From Faecimorpha sp963627615 (GTDB taxonomy: Bacteria; Bacillota; Clostridia; Lachnospirales; Bianqueaceae), in contig CAVGBV010000014.1 of NCBI GenBank assembly GCA_963627615.1, positions 1 through 34,704 of the forward strand: 34,704 nt of DNA, read 5' to 3'. Numbering within the stretch: the first letter of the stretch is position 1; every line of letters starts with the position of its first letter. Below the pieces are notes generated by a model. That model was not told where the DNA came from and did no database searches. It saw nothing but the letters and a program-made list of their open reading frames with translations. This document shows, one piece after another, positions 33,050-34,704 of the stretch. The translations under genes and the position numbers were made by a program.

Positions 33050-33934
33050 GTGGTAGTATATAAAAAGACAGCGGCGGATTATATTTTTGTCACATTGAAT
33101 ACGCTGCTGATGATCTTTCTTATGGTGATCACAGTATATCCGTTCCTGTACGTGCTGTTTGCGTCATTGAGCGATCCGAATGCGTTTATTTCCCACAGTG
33201 GAACGCTGCTGTATCCGCTCGATTTCAGCTGGGATTCCTACAAAGCAGTGCTGAATAACCCGAATATCTTCACGGGGTATAGAAATACAATATTTATTGT
33301 AGTCGTAGGTACGGCGGTTAACCTATTCATGACGTGTCTGGGGGCCTATTTCCTGTCCAGAACGGGCCCGATGCTGAAGAAGCCGATCATGATTCTGATT
33401 GCCGTTACGATGTTTGTGGACGGAGGACTGATCCCCAATTATCTGCTGGTGCGCAACCTTGGTATGTATGATACGCTGTGGGCGCTGATCATTCCGGGAG
33501 CAATCTCTACATACAATATGATTATCATGCGGACTATGTTCCAGAGCATTCCGGCAGGACTGGAAGAATCAGCCAGAATCGATGGAGCCGGCGAATGGAC
33601 AATCCTCTTCAAACTGATTCTGCCGTTGTCCATTCCGACAATTGCGGTAATCGGATTGTTCTATGCGGTAGGCCATTGGAACTCCTGGTTCAGCGCCAAT
33701 ATCTATCTGAGAACCAAGACAAAGTTCCCATTGCAGCTGATTCTGCGTGATATCATTATCAAGAGTGAAGTCGACGATATGACAATGGGCGCGGCGTTCG
33801 GCAACAGCTACGCCATGAGCTTTACGATCAAATACGCGACAGTTATTGTAGCGACCGTCCCGATTCTGGTTCTGTATCCATGGATTCAGAAGTACTTTGT
33901 AAAGGGCGTTATGATTGGATCCTTAAAAGGATAA
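33050..33934 (+). CDS. ABC transporter permease, LplC/YtcP-like
   Basis: A 294-residue carbohydrate permease with six helices. 'VYPFLYVLFASLSDPN' in the first helix, 'RTGPMLKKPIMILIAVTMFVDGGLIPNYLL' in the middle, and the EAA loop 'IPAGLEESARIDGAGEWTILFKLILPLS' (about 166-193); the C-terminus 'LYPWIQKYFVKGVMIGSLKG' is the usual end of this family. Start GTG at 33050 with GGGGGAG about 8 bp upstream, 18 bp after the preceding gene. Last gene of the importer operon; downstream lies the tandem hairpin array. Confidence 0.95.
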   Translation: MVVYKKTAADYIFVTLNTLLMIFLMVITVYPFLYVLFASLSDPNAFISHSGTLLYPLDFSWDSYKAVLNNPNIFTGYRNTIFIVVVGTAVNLFMTCLGAYFLSRTGPMLKKPIMILIAVTMFVDGGLIPNYLLVRNLGMYDTLWALIIPGAISTYNMIIMRTMFQSIPAGLEESARIDGAGEWTILFKLILPLSIPTIAVIGLFYAVGHWNSWFSANIYLRTKTKFPLQLILRDIIIKSEVDDMTMGAAFGNSYAMSFTIKYATVIVATVPILVLYPWIQKYFVKGVMIGSLKG

Positions 33935-33976
33935 TTCTGCACCGCTGCGCCTGCGATATAACTCTTTTCTTTATAC

Positions 33977-34497
33977 AAAAAACTCTGGTACACTTTGGAG
34001 AGTGAGACTCCTAGGTGTACCAGGATTTTTATGGGTTTCTCTGGGTTCTTGAAAACTCTGGTACACTTTGGTGAGTGAGACTCTTGGGTGTACCAGAGTT
34101 TTTATAGGTTTCTCTGGATTTTCAAAAATATCTGGTATACTTGAGAGAGTGAGGCTCTTATGTGTACCAGATTTTTATAGGTTTCTCTAGATTTTCGAAA
34201 TAATCTGGTACACTTTGAAGAATGAGACTCTTGGGTGTACCAGAGTTTTTATAGTTTTCTCTGGATTCTTAAATAATCTGGTACACTTTCGGAAGTGAGA
34301 CTCCTAGGTGTACCAGATTTTTATGGATTTATCTGGATTTTTGAAAATATCTGGTACACTTTTGAGAGTGCGACTCTTGAGTGTACCAGAGTTTTATAGT
34401 TTTCTTTGGTTTTTCGAAATAATCTGGTACACTTTCGGAAGTGAGACTCTTGAGTGTACCAGAATTCTCCGGATTTTCAAGAAAATCTGGTAGATTT
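33977..34497. repeat. Tandem array of seven ~73-bp hairpin units
   Basis: Seven units in a row, the left arm CTGGTACAC starting at 33985, 34058, 34132, 34205, 34278, 34351 and 34424, so the period is 73 (once 74). The right arm GTGTACCAG begins exactly 30 bp after each left arm (34015, 34088, 34162, 34235, 34308, 34381, 34454). The 21-nt interior is variable at its edges but carries an inner AGAGT-GAG-ACTCT-type stem. A T-rich linker (TTTTTATAGGTTTCTCTGG-type) separates units. In unit 3 the left arm has a T for C, still able to pair as G-U in plus-strand RNA. A degenerate eighth left arm (CTGGTAGA, 34487) ends the array. Each unit is terminator-like in both directions. The array fills the stretch after the permease gene; I see no gene in it. 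Confidence 0.95.
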
Positions 34498-34546
34498 TTC
34501 GTGGAGGGACGGACTTCTAGGGGAGGTGGGCCAATAATAAGAAATG

Positions 34547-34704
34547 TCATTTTTTGTTCTTTTTGATCAGTTTTCTTGCTTTGGAAGCTGACAAAACTCC
34601 GCGGATGACAAGTTGCCAGAGGATCCTGGGTGCCTGAAAGTGTCTATGAGAGCTTGTGATAATCAGATTCTCGCCGAGGCGGATGTCATGAGTTTTGTAG
34701 TTTC
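34547..34704 (-). CDS. C-terminal part of an unidentified protein (start beyond window)
   Basis: On the minus strand a frame is open from the window edge to a TGA at complement 34547-34549, giving 51 visible residues. They read 'HDIRLGENLIITSSHRHFQA', then 'PRILWQLVIRGVLSASKA', and a basic tail ending 'KLIKKNKK'. The composition (mixed hydrophobic and charged, Lys-rich end) looks like a real protein C-terminus, but the piece is short and no family is recognised. If real, it is convergent with the importer operon, so the hairpin array lies between two converging genes. Confidence 0.45.
   Translation of the reverse strand, partial: NYKTHDIRLGENLIITSSHRHFQAPRILWQLVIRGVLSASKARKLIKKNKK

Noticed and set aside
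33977..34497. CRISPR array
   Set aside because: The unit is 73 bp with a long internal palindrome, and the sequences between arms and between units are related to each other rather than unique spacers; no cas genes are near.
34308..34550. Short coding frames on both strands
   Set aside because: They consist of translated tandem hairpin units, with no ribosome binding site.

Overview
The window looks like a chromosomal segment of an anaerobic, spore-forming Clostridia species (Bacillota), most like the Lachnospiraceae. Reasons: GC near 50% by eye, strong AGGAGG-type ribosome binding sites, several TTG starts, TTGACA/TATAAT promoters, a YitT protein, an acn-icd pair, a LysM-GH18 protein beside a DUF6128-like protein, and a glnA of the clostridial 'FDASAVAG' type next to an ANTAR antiterminator. 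This is inference from gene content; there is no rRNA or phylogenetic marker test. Three runs of exactly ten N (9578-9587, 20755-20764, 23352-23361) are assembly gaps of unstated length and cut three genes.

Layout. (1) 1-3.6 kb: a partial membrane-anchored protein of unknown function, a convergent SDR oxidoreductase, and a divergent YitT protein. (2) 3.7-6.2 kb: an orphan MsmX/UgpC-type sugar ABC ATPase with highly-expressed-type codon use, a terminator, and a CdaR/PucR-like regulator. (3) 6.2-11.1 kb: ftsE-ftsX, a coiled-coil M23 peptidoglycan hydrolase, a CtpA/CtpB-type S41 protease and a MinJ-like membrane protein, an order recalling the Bacillus ftsEX-ctpB-minJ region. (4) 11.2-14.6 kb: nth, an M18 aminopeptidase, a DUF6106-like membrane protein, a VanX-type D-Ala-D-Ala dipeptidase and tRNA-Gly(GCC).

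(5) 14.7-22.9 kb: a tight operon with a perfect-consensus promoter and a structured leader: glnA, ANTAR regulator, carA, pyrG (broken), dapL, purF, and a pyridoxal-kinase-like gene. It joins the enzyme that makes glutamine to three glutamine amidotransferases. The leader holds a 6-bp hairpin with an A1/G4 hexaloop, the signature of an ANTAR binding site, and this hairpin competes with a longer terminator-like fold. (6) 22.8-27.2 kb, minus strand: a split chromate-transporter pair, then acn-icd, which would supply 2-oxoglutarate for glutamate and glutamine synthesis.

(7) 27.4-30.0 kb: a SleL-like LysM/SH3/GH18 protein, a DUF6128-like protein (both probably spore-related) and a small Cys-rich protein. 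(8) 30.3-33.9 kb: an LplA/LplB/LplC-type ABC importer (lipoprotein and two permeases) with no ATPase of its own; the orphan ATPase at 3.8 kb is a good candidate partner. (9) 33.98-34.5 kb: seven tandem copies of a ~73-bp unit, each holding an identical-geometry hairpin (9-bp arms 30 bp apart), between the permease gene and a convergent partial gene at the window's right edge. This array and the glutamine operon with its leader are the two most interesting things here.
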